DNA of 64,000 nt from Plastoroseomonas arctica (GCF_018128965.1 NZ_JAAEDH010000002.1:248001-312000); one strand, 5' to 3'; positions 15,994 through 24,726 are shown, counted from the first letter of the stretch. Program-made: numbers and translations. The notes: generated by a model not told the origin, from the sequence alone.

Positions 15994-16763
15994 CACTCAG
16001 CCCCAGCCTCGCCGGCAAGCGCGGCCTCATCATCGGCATCGCCAATGATGCGAGCATCGCCGCAGGGTGCGCACGCGCCTTCGCCGCCGCCGGCGCGGAG
16101 GTCGCCGCGACCTACCTCAACGACAAGGCGCTGCCGAATGTGCGCGCCGTGACCGAGCCGCTCGGCTGCTCGCAGTTGCTGCCCTGCGACGTGCGCGTGG
16201 CGGGCGAGCTGGAGGCGGTGTTCGCGAAGCTCACCGCCGAATGGGGCCGGCTCGACTTCCTGCTGCACGCCATCGCCTTCGCCCCGCACGAGGATCTGCA
16301 TGGCCGCGTGGTGGATTGCTCCGCGGCCGGCTTCGCCATGGCCATGGACGTCTCGGTGCATTCCTTCCTGCGCATGGCACGCCTGGCGGAGCCCTTGATG
16401 GCCGCCGGCGGCTCCCTGCTCACCGTCACCTTCTATGGCTCCGAGCGCGTGGTCGCGCACTACAACCTGATGGGCCCGGTCAAGGCCGCGCTGGAGAGTG
16501 CCGTGCGTTATGTCGCCGCCGAACTTGGCGCCCAGGGCATCCGCGCCAATGCGATCTCTCCTGGCCCGATCCGCACGCGCGCCGCGAGCGGAATCGACCG
16601 GTTCGATGAGCTGCTGGCCACCGCCGCCGCCGCCGCGCCCGAGCACGAGCTGGTCGATATCGACGATGTCGGCGCGCTCGCCGCTTACCTGGTCAGCGAC
16701 GCCGCGCGGCGGATCAGCGGCACCGTCATCCCGGTCGATTCCGGCCAGCACGTGATGGCCTGA
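15990..16763 (+). CDS. fabI: Enoyl-ACP reductase, FabI type
   Basis: 257 residues, an SDR fold of the FabI branch: GKRGLIIGIANDASIAAGCA nucleotide site, LLHAIAFAP, and the Y-x6-K catalytic pair in HYNLMGPVKAALES. It ends SGTVIPVDSGQHVMA. It uses NAD(P)H to reduce enoyl-ACP. As the last gene of the PHA synthase/transacylase/kinase operon it may serve as a redox sink under oxygen limitation rather than as the main fatty-acid enzyme (inference). It is convergent with the nitroreductase gene, two bases apart. Confidence 0.92.
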   Translation: MTLSPSLAGKRGLIIGIANDASIAAGCARAFAAAGAEVAATYLNDKALPNVRAVTEPLGCSQLLPCDVRVAGELEAVFAKLTAEWGRLDFLLHAIAFAPHEDLHGRVVDCSAAGFAMAMDVSVHSFLRMARLAEPLMAAGGSLLTVTFYGSERVVAHYNLMGPVKAALESAVRYVAAELGAQGIRANAISPGPIRTRAASGIDRFDELLATAAAAAPEHELVDIDDVGALAAYLVSDAARRISGTVIPVDSGQHVMA

Positions 16764-16765
16764 GG

Positions 16766-17857
16766 CTAGGCGAGCACGACGTCCGCGACCGGCCGGCGCA
16801 GCGAATAGGGCAGCACCGGCCCGCGCCCGAAGCGCAGCACGATGTCCGGCCGTCGCCCGGGCAGACCCAGGATGCCGGCGAGCGCCGGGCGCAACGCCGC
16901 GACCTCGACCGGCTGGTTGATGAAGGCGCATCTCAGCCCGAGCGCCGTGGCCTGCAATGCGAAACGCTGGCAGGCCCGCCCGACGCGGACCCAGTGTTCG
17001 GGATCGGCGCGCGCGCCGACGAAGACCGCGACGCCGGCGGAGGAGCGGATCTGCCGCGCGTAGCTGTCGTTGTCCGACGCAGCACTGGTCAGGGTACGGA
17101 ACAGCGTCGGCCCGAGCCAGGAGGGAAGCGCGGGGCGCCCGCTCGCCCCGCTGAACAGCCCGTCGCCATGCGCCATCGCCGCGCGCGGGTTGAACCGAAG
17201 CCAGTGGGTGAGCTCGTCCATGAAGGCGGGATCGCCGAGCTGGGCTGTGTTGCCGGCCACGACCAGGTCGCGCAGCTGGTCGATGCGCGGACGGTCGGTG
17301 AGCAGCACCAGGTCCACACCAGGCTCGGCCGCGGCGGCGGCGAGGGTGGCGAGATCGGCGCCGACGACGGTGCTGCCGTCGAACTCCGCCCGCGTGGATT
17401 GGCGCCGGGTGATGGCAGCGGCGAGCTCGTGCGCGGACACGGGCGCATCGCCGAAGCGGAAGGCGATGGAACCGCCCTCGGCTGGATCGAAGCGCACCTG
17501 GCCGGGCCGGCCGCTCGCCCCGGCCGCGAGTGCGAGGTTCTCCGCGGCGCAGCCGAGGCTCACGAAGAGATGGTGGTCGTCGGGGTCGACCACCGCTGTG
17601 CGCCGCGTGAGGTCGGGCAGCATGTCGACGCCATCCGCGCGCAGCCGGAATCGCCAGGGCTGCGTGTTGTGCCCGTTGGGTGCGAGCGTCGCGTGCCGGA
17701 CCAGGTCCGCCATGCCGGATGGCACCGGAAGCGGCGCACGCAGTGATGCGGCGTCGCGTTCGTATGCGTCCATGCCGCCCATCGCGCGCGCGGTGAACGC
17801 CGCGGCGCCAAGTGCCACGACACCGCCGGCGCCGGCCAGGGCCAAGCGGCGCTTCAT
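16766..17857 (-). CDS. Acg-type FMN-binding nitroreductase-family protein
   Basis: 363 residues with an N-terminal hydrophobic anchor or signal (RRLALAGAGGVVALGAAAFTARA). Then come nitroreductase-like features in a divergent, tandem form: LAPNGHNTQPWRF early, RRQSTRAEF in the middle, and GLRCAFINQPVEV with LRFGRGP late. This is the layout of the Acg subfamily (M. tuberculosis Acg belongs to the dormancy regulon). The ATG overlaps the stop of an 11-codon leader ORF (ATGA). The FixJ-like promoter just upstream ties it to the stress genes. Confidence 0.82.
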   Translation of the reverse strand: MKRRLALAGAGGVVALGAAAFTARAMGGMDAYERDAASLRAPLPVPSGMADLVRHATLAPNGHNTQPWRFRLRADGVDMLPDLTRRTAVVDPDDHHLFVSLGCAAENLALAAGASGRPGQVRFDPAEGGSIAFRFGDAPVSAHELAAAITRRQSTRAEFDGSTVVGADLATLAAAAAEPGVDLVLLTDRPRIDQLRDLVVAGNTAQLGDPAFMDELTHWLRFNPRAAMAHGDGLFSGASGRPALPSWLGPTLFRTLTSAASDNDSYARQIRSSAGVAVFVGARADPEHWVRVGRACQRFALQATALGLRCAFINQPVEVAALRPALAGILGLPGRRPDIVLRFGRGPVLPYSLRRPVADVVLA

Positions 17858-17889
17858 GCCACGGGGACGATCGCGATTGGCTTGGCCAT
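17854..17889 (-). CDS. Putative 11-residue leader peptide before the nitroreductase gene
   Basis: MAKPIAIVPVA followed by TGA. Its ATG has the best ribosome site in the area (AGGAG eight bases upstream), whereas the nitroreductase ATG has none, and the stop overlaps that ATG (ATGA). This suggests ribosomes load on the mini-ORF and re-initiate. It could instead reflect a frameshifted original N-terminus. Confidence 0.4.
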   Translation of the reverse strand: MAKPIAIVPVA

Positions 17890-17918
17890 GGCGTGTGCTC
17901 CTGCTCGTTGGCCGTAGG

Positions 17919-17959
17919 CTAGGCGCCGCGGCGTATCGCCGAACAGGTTCGGAAACTAC
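17919..17959 (-). promoter_or_regulatory. Two-part FixJ-like promoter of the nitroreductase gene
   Basis: Minus strand GTAGTTTCCG (17959-17950) and CTAG in GGCGCCTAG (17922-17919), offset 37 bases, 30 bases before the leader ATG. The GTAG overlaps the TAG stop codon of the upstream Old Yellow Enzyme gene. Confidence 0.6.
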
Positions 17960-19074
17960 CGAGGCGCTGCCGGCAGCGTCGGGTAGTCCGTATAGCCATG
18001 CGCGCCGCCACCGTAGAAGGTCGATTGCGGCATCAGCGGGTTCAGCGGCGCGTCGGCGCGCCATCGCGCGACCAAATCAGGGTTGGCGATGAACAGGCGG
18101 CCAAAGGAAACGAAATCGGCCGCGCCATCGGCAACCATTCGCATCGCCATCGCGCGGTCATAGCCGTTGTTCGCCATCCAGGCGCCGTCGAAGCGCGCAC
18201 GCAGCGCGGCATAGTCGAAGGCGATGCTGTCGCGCGCGCCGCCTGTCTCACCTTCGACGACGTGAAGGTAGACGAGGCCGAAGGCGTTGAGACCCGTGAC
18301 GACATGGTCGAACAGCGCCTGCGGGTCGGAATCATGCGAGTCACCCGCGGTGGAGACCGGCGACAACCGCACGCCGAGCCGCCAGGCGCCAATGGCATCC
18401 GCACAAGCCTTGGTGACCTCCATCAGCAGCCGCGCCCGGTTCTCGATCGACCCGCCATAGACGTCGTCGCGGTGGTTGGTGCCGTCGCGCAGGAAGGCGT
18501 CGAGCAGGTAGCCATGCGCGCCGTGCAGCTCCACGCCATCGAAGCCGGCCTCGATGGCGCAGCAGGCGGCGTGGCGGAAATCCTCGACGATGCCGGGCAG
18601 TTCGGAAAGCCTGAGCGCGCGCGGCATCGAGACATCGACGAAGCCTTCGCCGGCGATGAAGGTCTTGGTCTTGGCGCGGATCGCGGAAGGCCCGACCGGT
18701 GCGCCGCCATCGGCCTGGAAGCTGGTGTGGGAGACGCGGCCGGTGTGCCAGAGCTGGACGAAGATGCGCCCGCCCTTCGTGTGCACGGCGTCCGTCACCT
18801 GGCGCCAGCCGCGGATCTGGTCGGCGGTGTAGCAGCCCGGCGTGTCGGCATAGCCCTGCGCCTGGGCGCTGACCTGGGTCGCCTCGGCGATGATCAGCCC
18901 GGCCGTCGCGCGCTGCGCATAGTACTCCGCCGCGAACGGCCCCGGCACCAGGCCGGGCCCGGCGCGGTTGCGTGTGAGCGGTGCCATGACGATCCGGTTG
19001 GCGAGACGCAGCGCGCCGAGTGGCACCGGCTCGAACAGGGCGTCGGCGGAACGGGCTTCGACGGCGCGCGTCAT
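17956..19074 (-). CDS. Old Yellow Enzyme-family alkene reductase
   Basis: 372 residues, normal for NemA/XenB-type flavoenzymes that reduce electrophilic alkenes and nitro compounds with NAD(P)H. Motifs: LANRIVMAPLTRNRA, the active-site pair in ELHGAHGYLLDAFLRDGTNHR, DDVYGGSIENRARLL and FGRLFIANPDL. The start at 19074 is supported by GAGGATGATTGCCC. A degraded FixJ-like sequence (TGCGTGTTTCCCG on the minus strand near 19160-19148) lies upstream but lacks the second box. Confidence 0.93.
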   Translation of the reverse strand: MTRAVEARSADALFEPVPLGALRLANRIVMAPLTRNRAGPGLVPGPFAAEYYAQRATAGLIIAEATQVSAQAQGYADTPGCYTADQIRGWRQVTDAVHTKGGRIFVQLWHTGRVSHTSFQADGGAPVGPSAIRAKTKTFIAGEGFVDVSMPRALRLSELPGIVEDFRHAACCAIEAGFDGVELHGAHGYLLDAFLRDGTNHRDDVYGGSIENRARLLMEVTKACADAIGAWRLGVRLSPVSTAGDSHDSDPQALFDHVVTGLNAFGLVYLHVVEGETGGARDSIAFDYAALRARFDGAWMANNGYDRAMAMRMVADGAADFVSFGRLFIANPDLVARWRADAPLNPLMPQSTFYGGGAHGYTDYPTLPAAPR

Positions 19075-19173
19075 GGGCAATCATCCTCGGAAGTGGGCTG
19101 TGCGGAACCCTTCCCTCCTGCGCGCGCCGGTCGTCTTCCGGAAGCCTCGGGAAACACGCAGGGCGCGTCGCCC

Positions 19174-22100
19174 TCAGCCGGTCCCGGACTCGGCCGCGAG
19201 CGCCAGGCGCGCCAAGGCGGGGAGCGATTTCGCGCCGGTGCGGCGCATGATCTCGGCGCGGTGCGTCTCGACGGTGCGCTGGCTGATGCCGAGATCGGCG
19301 GCGATGTTCTTGCTCGGATCGCCGGCCAGCACGCGGGTCATCACCTCGCGCTGGCGCAGCGTCAGGCTCGTCATGCTGTCGGCCGCCTCCTGACGCCAGG
19401 CGACCAGCTTGCCGACATCGCGCGACTGCGCCATGGCGCGGTCGATCGCGGCGCGAAGGGTCGCCGCGCGCACCGGCTTCTCGATGAAGTCGGACGCGCC
19501 CGCCCGCATCGCCTGCACCGCCGCCCCCACATCGCTCAGGCCCGTGACCATGATGGCGGGCAGAGGGTCGCCCTGTTCGCGCAGCCGGGCCAGCAGGTCG
19601 AAGCCGCTCATCCCCGGCAGCCGCGCGTCCACCAGCAGGCAGGTCTCGCCGCCGGCCCGGTAGGCATCGAGGAAGGCTTCGGCGCTGGCGTGCCCGATCA
19701 CCGCGCGGCCCTCGCTTTGCAGCACATCGAGCAGGACCGCCCGCGCCTGCGCGTCATCCTCGACCACATGGATGGTGGTCGTCCCGCCCGGCGCCGTCGC
19801 CGGCGGCGCGAGCGTTTCCGCCAGCAGGCGCTGCATGAGCGCGGCGAGGTCGGCGGCGCGCACCGGCTTGTGCAGGCGCTGGCAATGGCGCGCGGCGATG
19901 TCGCGCAGCGTCTCGGTCGAGATGTCGCCGGTGAGGATGACCACCGGCACGGCAAGACCCAGCCGCTCGCGCAGCAGGTCGCCCAGGCGCAGCCCGTTCA
20001 TGCCCTTGGGCAGGTTGAAATCCGCCAGGATGATCTCGGGACGGATGGCGCCGCGCGCGACCAGCGCCAGCGCCGCCTCGCCATCCGCGGCGGCGATCGC
20101 GCAATGTCCCTCCGCAGTCAGCACGCGCACCAGCAGGTCGCGCACGTCGGGATCATCCTCGATGACCAGGATCGCGCCGGCACGGTGAGTGCTGGCGGCG
20201 GGCGTCGCCCGCGCCGCGTCGGCGTTGCACGGCGGGCCGAGCGGCACCGTGATCGAGAAGACCGAACCCTGGTGAGGCTGCGAACGCACCGACACCCCAT
20301 GCCCGAGCAGCCCCGCCAGGCGCTGGACGATCGACAGCCCAAGCCCCAGCCCGCCCTCGCGCTCGCGCGCCGCGTTGTCGAGCTGGTGGTACTCTTCGAA
20401 GATGGCCGTGGTGTCCGCCTCCGCGATGCCGATGCCGGTGTCCCAGACTTCGATGCGCAGCATGGCCCCCTGCCGCCGGCAGCCGACCAGGATGCGCCCC
20501 TCGCGGGTGTATTTCAGTGCGTTCGAAAACAGGTTGCGCAGCATCTGTTCCAGCAGCCGGGGATCGCTGCGGATGGCGCCGCCGCAGGGCATCACCCGCA
20601 GATCGAGCCCCTTGCCGGCCGCGAGATAGCCGAACTCCTCATGCAGGCGCGCCAGCAGCGGACCGACCGGGAAATTCGCCAGCTCCGCCTTGAGCGTGCC
20701 GGTCTCGATCTGGTTGATGTCGAGCAGCGTGTCCAGCATGCCCGACATCGCGGCCAGCGTCGGCTCCTGCATCGCCACCAGCTTGCGGGCCTCCTCCCCC
20801 TCGACGAGTTTTTCCAACAGGTCGCGCAGCAGCGTCAGCGTCTGCAAGGGTTGGCGCAGGTCATGGCTGGCGGCGGAGAGGAAGCGGGACTTGGCCGCGC
20901 TGGCCTGCTCCGCGCGATGCATGGCCTCGCGCAGCGCCGCCTTGGTCTCAAGCCGCGCGGTGATGTCGACGAAGGTGATGACGACGCCGGCGACCGCGCC
21001 ATCGCGTGTCCGGTACGGCATGACGCGGCGGCTGAACCAGGCGCCCTCGGCGGTCGCGATATCCTGCAGGCGTGGCGCGGCGCCGGCCAGCACCGTGGCC
21101 GCATCCGCGAGCAGCGTCGGATCCGCGGCGAGCGAGCGCAGGTCGGCGAGCGGCCGCCCGACATCCCCGGGCAGCACCGAGAACACCGCCCGCGTCACCG
21201 GCGTGAAGAAGCGGATGCGCAGCTGCGGGTCGAGGAAGATGGTCGCCTCGTCGGTGCTGTAGAGCACGTTCTGCAGGTCGTCCGAGGTGGTGCGCGCGTG
21301 CTCCAGCGTTTCCTGCAGCTGGCCGTTCAGCACGGTCAGGTCCTCGTTCAGCGATTGCAGCTCCTCCTTCGAGGTGAGCAGTTCCTCGTTGGTGGACTGG
21401 TATTCCTCGTTGACCGAGAGCGCCTCCTCGTTGACCGCACGCTGTTCCTCGGCCGCGCGTTCGAGGTCCTGGAGGGAGGCGTGCAGCTCGGCACGCGTGG
21501 TCTCGAGCTCACGTTCGAGACTGGCGATGCGGGGGCGGTCCCCGGCATTCGACGGGCGCGCGGGCGCGGCGGCGGCAGCGGGTGCCTCGATGAAGCAGAC
21601 GAGGAGCAGCGCCTCGCCCTCCTCGGTCACCTGGCGCACCTCCAGATGCGGAACGCCCTCGACATCGCGCGTGAGCACGTGTCCGGATGCGCGGGATGCG
21701 GCCAGCGCGCGGCGAAGCCGCGCGCGCAAGGCCGGCCGTGCCACGGCGAGGATATCCTGCGTGGCCGCACCCGCCGCGTGCAGCAGGTAGCGGTCGGTGG
21801 GACCAAGCGAGTGCAGGCAGCGGTCCTGTGCATCCACCAGCACCGCGGCGGGCGCGTGATGCAGCTCCACCAGGCGGCGGCACAGCTCGGCCAGCCGTGC
21901 CGGGCGTGCAGGCAGGATGGCGCGCGACGCCGGGATCGCCGCCGTGATGGCGGCAGCCGCGAACGGAGTTTCGGTATCGCGACGCCGCCAGATGCGTTCG
22001 GACTTCGCGACCACGGAGAACGCCGCCTCGGCTGGTCCCAGGGTCTCCGACGCGCCAAGCAGCAGCACGCCGCCGGGGCGCAGGGCGCAGCGGAACATCG

Positions 22101-23391
22101 CCGCTACCTGCGCCTGCGCTTGCGGCTTCAGATAGATGAGCAGGTTGCGGCAGGAAATGAAGTCCAGCCGGGAGAAGGGCGGGTCGGCGAGGATGTCCTG
22201 CACGGTGAAGACGACCAGGGCGCGGAGTTCCGACTTCACCTGCCAGCCCTCGCCTTCGCGCGTGAAGAAGCGCCCGAGCCGCGCGGCGGAGACCGCAGAC
22301 TCGATGCCGGCGGGGTAGTGCGCGTGGCGCGCCGTCGCGACCGCCTCGGCGTCCTTGTCGGAGGCGAAGATCTGCAACCGGATGGCGTCGCCCCGGGCGA
22401 CCAGGGCTTCCTGGAACAGCATCGCCAGGGACCAGGTCTCCTCGCCGGTGCTGCAGCCGGCGACCCAGATGCGCACCGGGCGGCCTTCGGGGTGGGCGGC
22501 GAGGATGCCCGGAATGACCCGCTCGGCGAGCAGGGCGAAGACCTCCGGATCGCGGAAGAAGCCGGTCACGTGGATCAGCAGGTCCTTGGCCAGCTGGGTC
22601 GCTTCCGTCGCGTCCACCTTCAGCAGGGCCAGGTATCCTGCAAGCCCCGCGGTCCCGGTCATGCCGACGCGTCGCTCGATGCGCCGGCGCAGCGTGCCGG
22701 GCTTGTAGAGGCTGAAATCCGTCGCGGTGGTGTTGCGCAGCAGCGTCACGATCCCGGCCAGATCATGGTCGCCGGCCTGCCGGGGCTCGCGCGCGCGATG
22801 CAGAAGTGCGGCCGGCATCGCGGCGGCCGGCAGGATGAGGTCGACGGCGCCGGCCGCGATGGCAGCGCTCGGCATGCCCTCGAACCCCGCTTCGGCCGGC
22901 AGCTGGGCGATGACGAAGCCGCCGGCCGCGCGCAGGGCAAGCGCGCCCTGCGTGCCGTCCTGACCGGTGCCGGAGAGCACGACGGCCATGGCGCGCGCCG
23001 GGTCGCGGCCCGACGCGAGCGATTGCAACAGCCGATCGAAGGGGAGCCGCGCGCCGTGCGGTTCGTCCGGCGTCGAGACCACGAGGCGTCCGGCCTGGAC
23101 CGTCAGCGCGGTGCCCGGCGCTATGACGTAGAGGTGCTCCGCTGTCATGAGCGTGCCGTCGATGGCCGGCATCACCACGAGCTTCGTGTGCGTCGCAAGA
23201 AGCGCGACCAGCTGGCTGTCATGGTGCGGGTCGAGATGCTGCACGAGGATGAACGCGAAGCCGGCAGGATCGGGCAGCCTGGCGAGGAACAGGCGGCACG
23301 CCTCCAGCCCGCCGGCGGACGCACCGATGGCGATGATCGGCATGGCGCCGGATGCAGCATGGTTCGGAAGCGGGACTACAACCTCCTGCAT
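19174..23391 (-). CDS. CheB-CheR-PAS-histidine kinase-REC-REC-LuxR (FixJ-like) fusion protein
   Basis: 1405 residues, an entire signalling pathway in one chain. CheB methylesterase ~17-190 (GASAGGLEA, VQHLDPHHDS, SGTGQDGTQG). CheR methyltransferase ~195-455 (YKPGTLRRRIERR, VAGCSTGEETWS, CRNLLIYL). A coiled coil rich in NEE/SLNEDL repeats ~600-690, and PAS ~690-805. HisKA has H843 in SHDLRQPLQ and HATPase shows DTGIGI and GLGLGLSIVQR. First receiver D1124; FixJ-type receiver ~1207-1315 with D1255 and LuxR HTH ~1342-1400 (LTLRQREVM, GISQRTVETHR). The start at 23391 was chosen for GGAG six bases away; 23427 is the alternative. It is the likely controller of the FixJ-like promoters in this island (inference). 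Confidence 0.9.
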   Translation of the reverse strand: MQEVVVPLPNHAASGAMPIIAIGASAGGLEACRLFLARLPDPAGFAFILVQHLDPHHDSQLVALLATHTKLVVMPAIDGTLMTAEHLYVIAPGTALTVQAGRLVVSTPDEPHGARLPFDRLLQSLASGRDPARAMAVVLSGTGQDGTQGALALRAAGGFVIAQLPAEAGFEGMPSAAIAAGAVDLILPAAAMPAALLHRAREPRQAGDHDLAGIVTLLRNTTATDFSLYKPGTLRRRIERRVGMTGTAGLAGYLALLKVDATEATQLAKDLLIHVTGFFRDPEVFALLAERVIPGILAAHPEGRPVRIWVAGCSTGEETWSLAMLFQEALVARGDAIRLQIFASDKDAEAVATARHAHYPAGIESAVSAARLGRFFTREGEGWQVKSELRALVVFTVQDILADPPFSRLDFISCRNLLIYLKPQAQAQVAAMFRCALRPGGVLLLGASETLGPAEAAFSVVAKSERIWRRRDTETPFAAAAITAAIPASRAILPARPARLAELCRRLVELHHAPAAVLVDAQDRCLHSLGPTDRYLLHAAGAATQDILAVARPALRARLRRALAASRASGHVLTRDVEGVPHLEVRQVTEEGEALLLVCFIEAPAAAAAPARPSNAGDRPRIASLERELETTRAELHASLQDLERAAEEQRAVNEEALSVNEEYQSTNEELLTSKEELQSLNEDLTVLNGQLQETLEHARTTSDDLQNVLYSTDEATIFLDPQLRIRFFTPVTRAVFSVLPGDVGRPLADLRSLAADPTLLADAATVLAGAAPRLQDIATAEGAWFSRRVMPYRTRDGAVAGVVITFVDITARLETKAALREAMHRAEQASAAKSRFLSAASHDLRQPLQTLTLLRDLLEKLVEGEEARKLVAMQEPTLAAMSGMLDTLLDINQIETGTLKAELANFPVGPLLARLHEEFGYLAAGKGLDLRVMPCGGAIRSDPRLLEQMLRNLFSNALKYTREGRILVGCRRQGAMLRIEVWDTGIGIAEADTTAIFEEYHQLDNAAREREGGLGLGLSIVQRLAGLLGHGVSVRSQPHQGSVFSITVPLGPPCNADAARATPAASTHRAGAILVIEDDPDVRDLLVRVLTAEGHCAIAAADGEAALALVARGAIRPEIILADFNLPKGMNGLRLGDLLRERLGLAVPVVILTGDISTETLRDIAARHCQRLHKPVRAADLAALMQRLLAETLAPPATAPGGTTTIHVVEDDAQARAVLLDVLQSEGRAVIGHASAEAFLDAYRAGGETCLLVDARLPGMSGFDLLARLREQGDPLPAIMVTGLSDVGAAVQAMRAGASDFIEKPVRAATLRAAIDRAMAQSRDVGKLVAWRQEAADSMTSLTLRQREVMTRVLAGDPSKNIAADLGISQRTVETHRAEIMRRTGAKSLPALARLALAAESGTG

Positions 23392-23667
23392 CCGCTGCTC
23401 CAATGCGCGGCGGTGTCGCACTAGCATGTCGCGGCTTCGCTTGCCGCGTCATCGGCATCCCAATGTCGTGTGGCCAGCGAAGCGCAGCCGCGGCCGCATT
23501 TCACACCGATGTGACGACGATCCGAGTTTACGCGCTTCCCTTGGGCGGCGGAGACCCATTATCTCGAAAATCATCCTTAACCCGAAAACAAAAACGGATG
23601 TTCGGGCCGGGGCGGCCGAGGCCGCTCGGTTTGCGTCCGGCACGCGTTGTGCAAGCAGGAGAACCAG

Positions 23668-24192
23668 ATGGATTCGGCGAATGTGAGCACGGCGTCCAAT
23701 CGTGAGATTTATCTCCGCATACAAGAAGCCAGCAGCAATCTGTCCTCGCTGCTCTCGGAGTTGTACCGGGATCGCGGTGGCCCGAAGCCAGCCTCTGCCA
23801 TGCCAGCAGGCGGGATTGCGGCGCCCGAGCCGGATGCCTTGAAGCTGCTGCTCCGCCTGCGCGCGCGCCGACGCAATTCGTCGGTCGGCAGCTTCCTCGA
23901 ATGGCCGGCCTGGGACATGCTGCTCGACCTCGCGACCGTCACCGCGGAGGGCAAGCACGTCTCCGTCTCGGCGATCTGCATCTCCTCCGGTGCGCCGCAG
24001 AGCACCGCGCTGCGCAAGCTCGCCGCGCTGGAGGCCGCCGGGCTCGTGCGCCGCTACCTGCACGGCCATGATCGCCGGCGCGTCTGCCTCGCCCTGACCG
24101 AAAAGGGCAGCGGGCTGGTGAACGAACTGGTGGCCGAGGACCTGCATTTCTTCTCGGCCCTGACGCAGGGGCAGCGACGTCTCGCCCCCTGA
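23668..24192 (+). CDS. MarR-like winged-helix regulator
   Basis: 174 residues. The C-terminal half is a winged helix (VSVSAICISSGAPQSTALRKLAALEAAGLVRRYLHGHDRRRVCLALTEKG), with a wing DRRR and LTEKG as in MarR proteins. The N-terminal ~60 residues are specific to this protein. The start follows CAGGAGAACCAG. The 277-base upstream gap to the divergent sensor fusion is noticeably less GC-rich (around 23550-23600) and probably carries promoters for both genes. Ligand and targets unknown; the sensor fusion could be one. Confidence 0.75.
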   Translation: MDSANVSTASNREIYLRIQEASSNLSSLLSELYRDRGGPKPASAMPAGGIAAPEPDALKLLLRLRARRRNSSVGSFLEWPAWDMLLDLATVTAEGKHVSVSAICISSGAPQSTALRKLAALEAAGLVRRYLHGHDRRRVCLALTEKGSGLVNELVAEDLHFFSALTQGQRRLAP

Positions 24193-24252
24193 CTGTCCTC
24201 GCCAAGCGCCCCGGGCTTCGGCTAAAGCGGCGCTTCAGGGGGGCGCTTGCGC

Positions 24253-24726
24253 ATGACCGATCTCGCCGTGGAACTGAAGGTGCTCGATCCGCGCCTGCAT
24301 GGCTGGGGCCTGCCGCGCTATCAATCCGCCATGGCCGCCGCGATCGACCTGCACGCCTGCATCGACGCGCCGCTCACCATTGCCGCGGGCGCCGCGCCGA
24401 CGCTGATCTCCACCGGCATCGCCGTGCACATGGCCGAGCCCGGGATGGCGGCGCTGGTGCTGCCGCGCTCGGGGCTCGGCCATCGCAAGGGGCTGGTGCT
24501 GGGCAATCTCGTGGGGCTGATCGACCCGGACTATACCGGCCCGGTCATGGTCAGCGCCTGGAACCGCGGTGCGCCGGGCTCGGAGCCGGTCATTCTCGAA
24601 CCCGGCGAGCGTTTCGCGCAGATGGTGTTCGTGCCGATCCTGCGGCCACGCTTCGCGGTGGTGGAGGAGTTCTCCCTGCCGACCGAACGCGGCGCGGGCG
24701 GCTTCGGCTCCACCGGCACGACCTAA
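24253..24726 (+). CDS. dut: dUTP diphosphatase
   Basis: 157 residues, trimeric dUTPase family, which hydrolyses dUTP to dUMP and diphosphate. All five motifs are readable: AAIDLHA (1), PRSGLGHRKG (2), GLIDPDYTG (3), RFAQMVFVP (4) and the glycine-rich tail ERGAGGFGSTG (5). The ATG at 24253 was preferred to an upstream TTG. Sits 60 bases after the MarR-like gene and 30 bases before a TPR gene. Confidence 0.96.
   Translation: MTDLAVELKVLDPRLHGWGLPRYQSAMAAAIDLHACIDAPLTIAAGAAPTLISTGIAVHMAEPGMAALVLPRSGLGHRKGLVLGNLVGLIDPDYTGPVMVSAWNRGAPGSEPVILEPGERFAQMVFVPILRPRFAVVEEFSLPTERGAGGFGSTGTT

Noticed and set aside
19120-19160. Fifth FixJ-like promoter, before the Old Yellow Enzyme gene
   Set aside because: TGCGTGTTTCCCG on the minus strand resembles the first box, but GTAG is lost and no CTAG lies at 36-37 bases, so it was not annotated.
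17998-23424. 1808-codon open frame on the plus strand
   Set aside because: It is opposite the sensor fusion and OYE genes, whose motifs are complete; long antisense frames are expected at this GC content.
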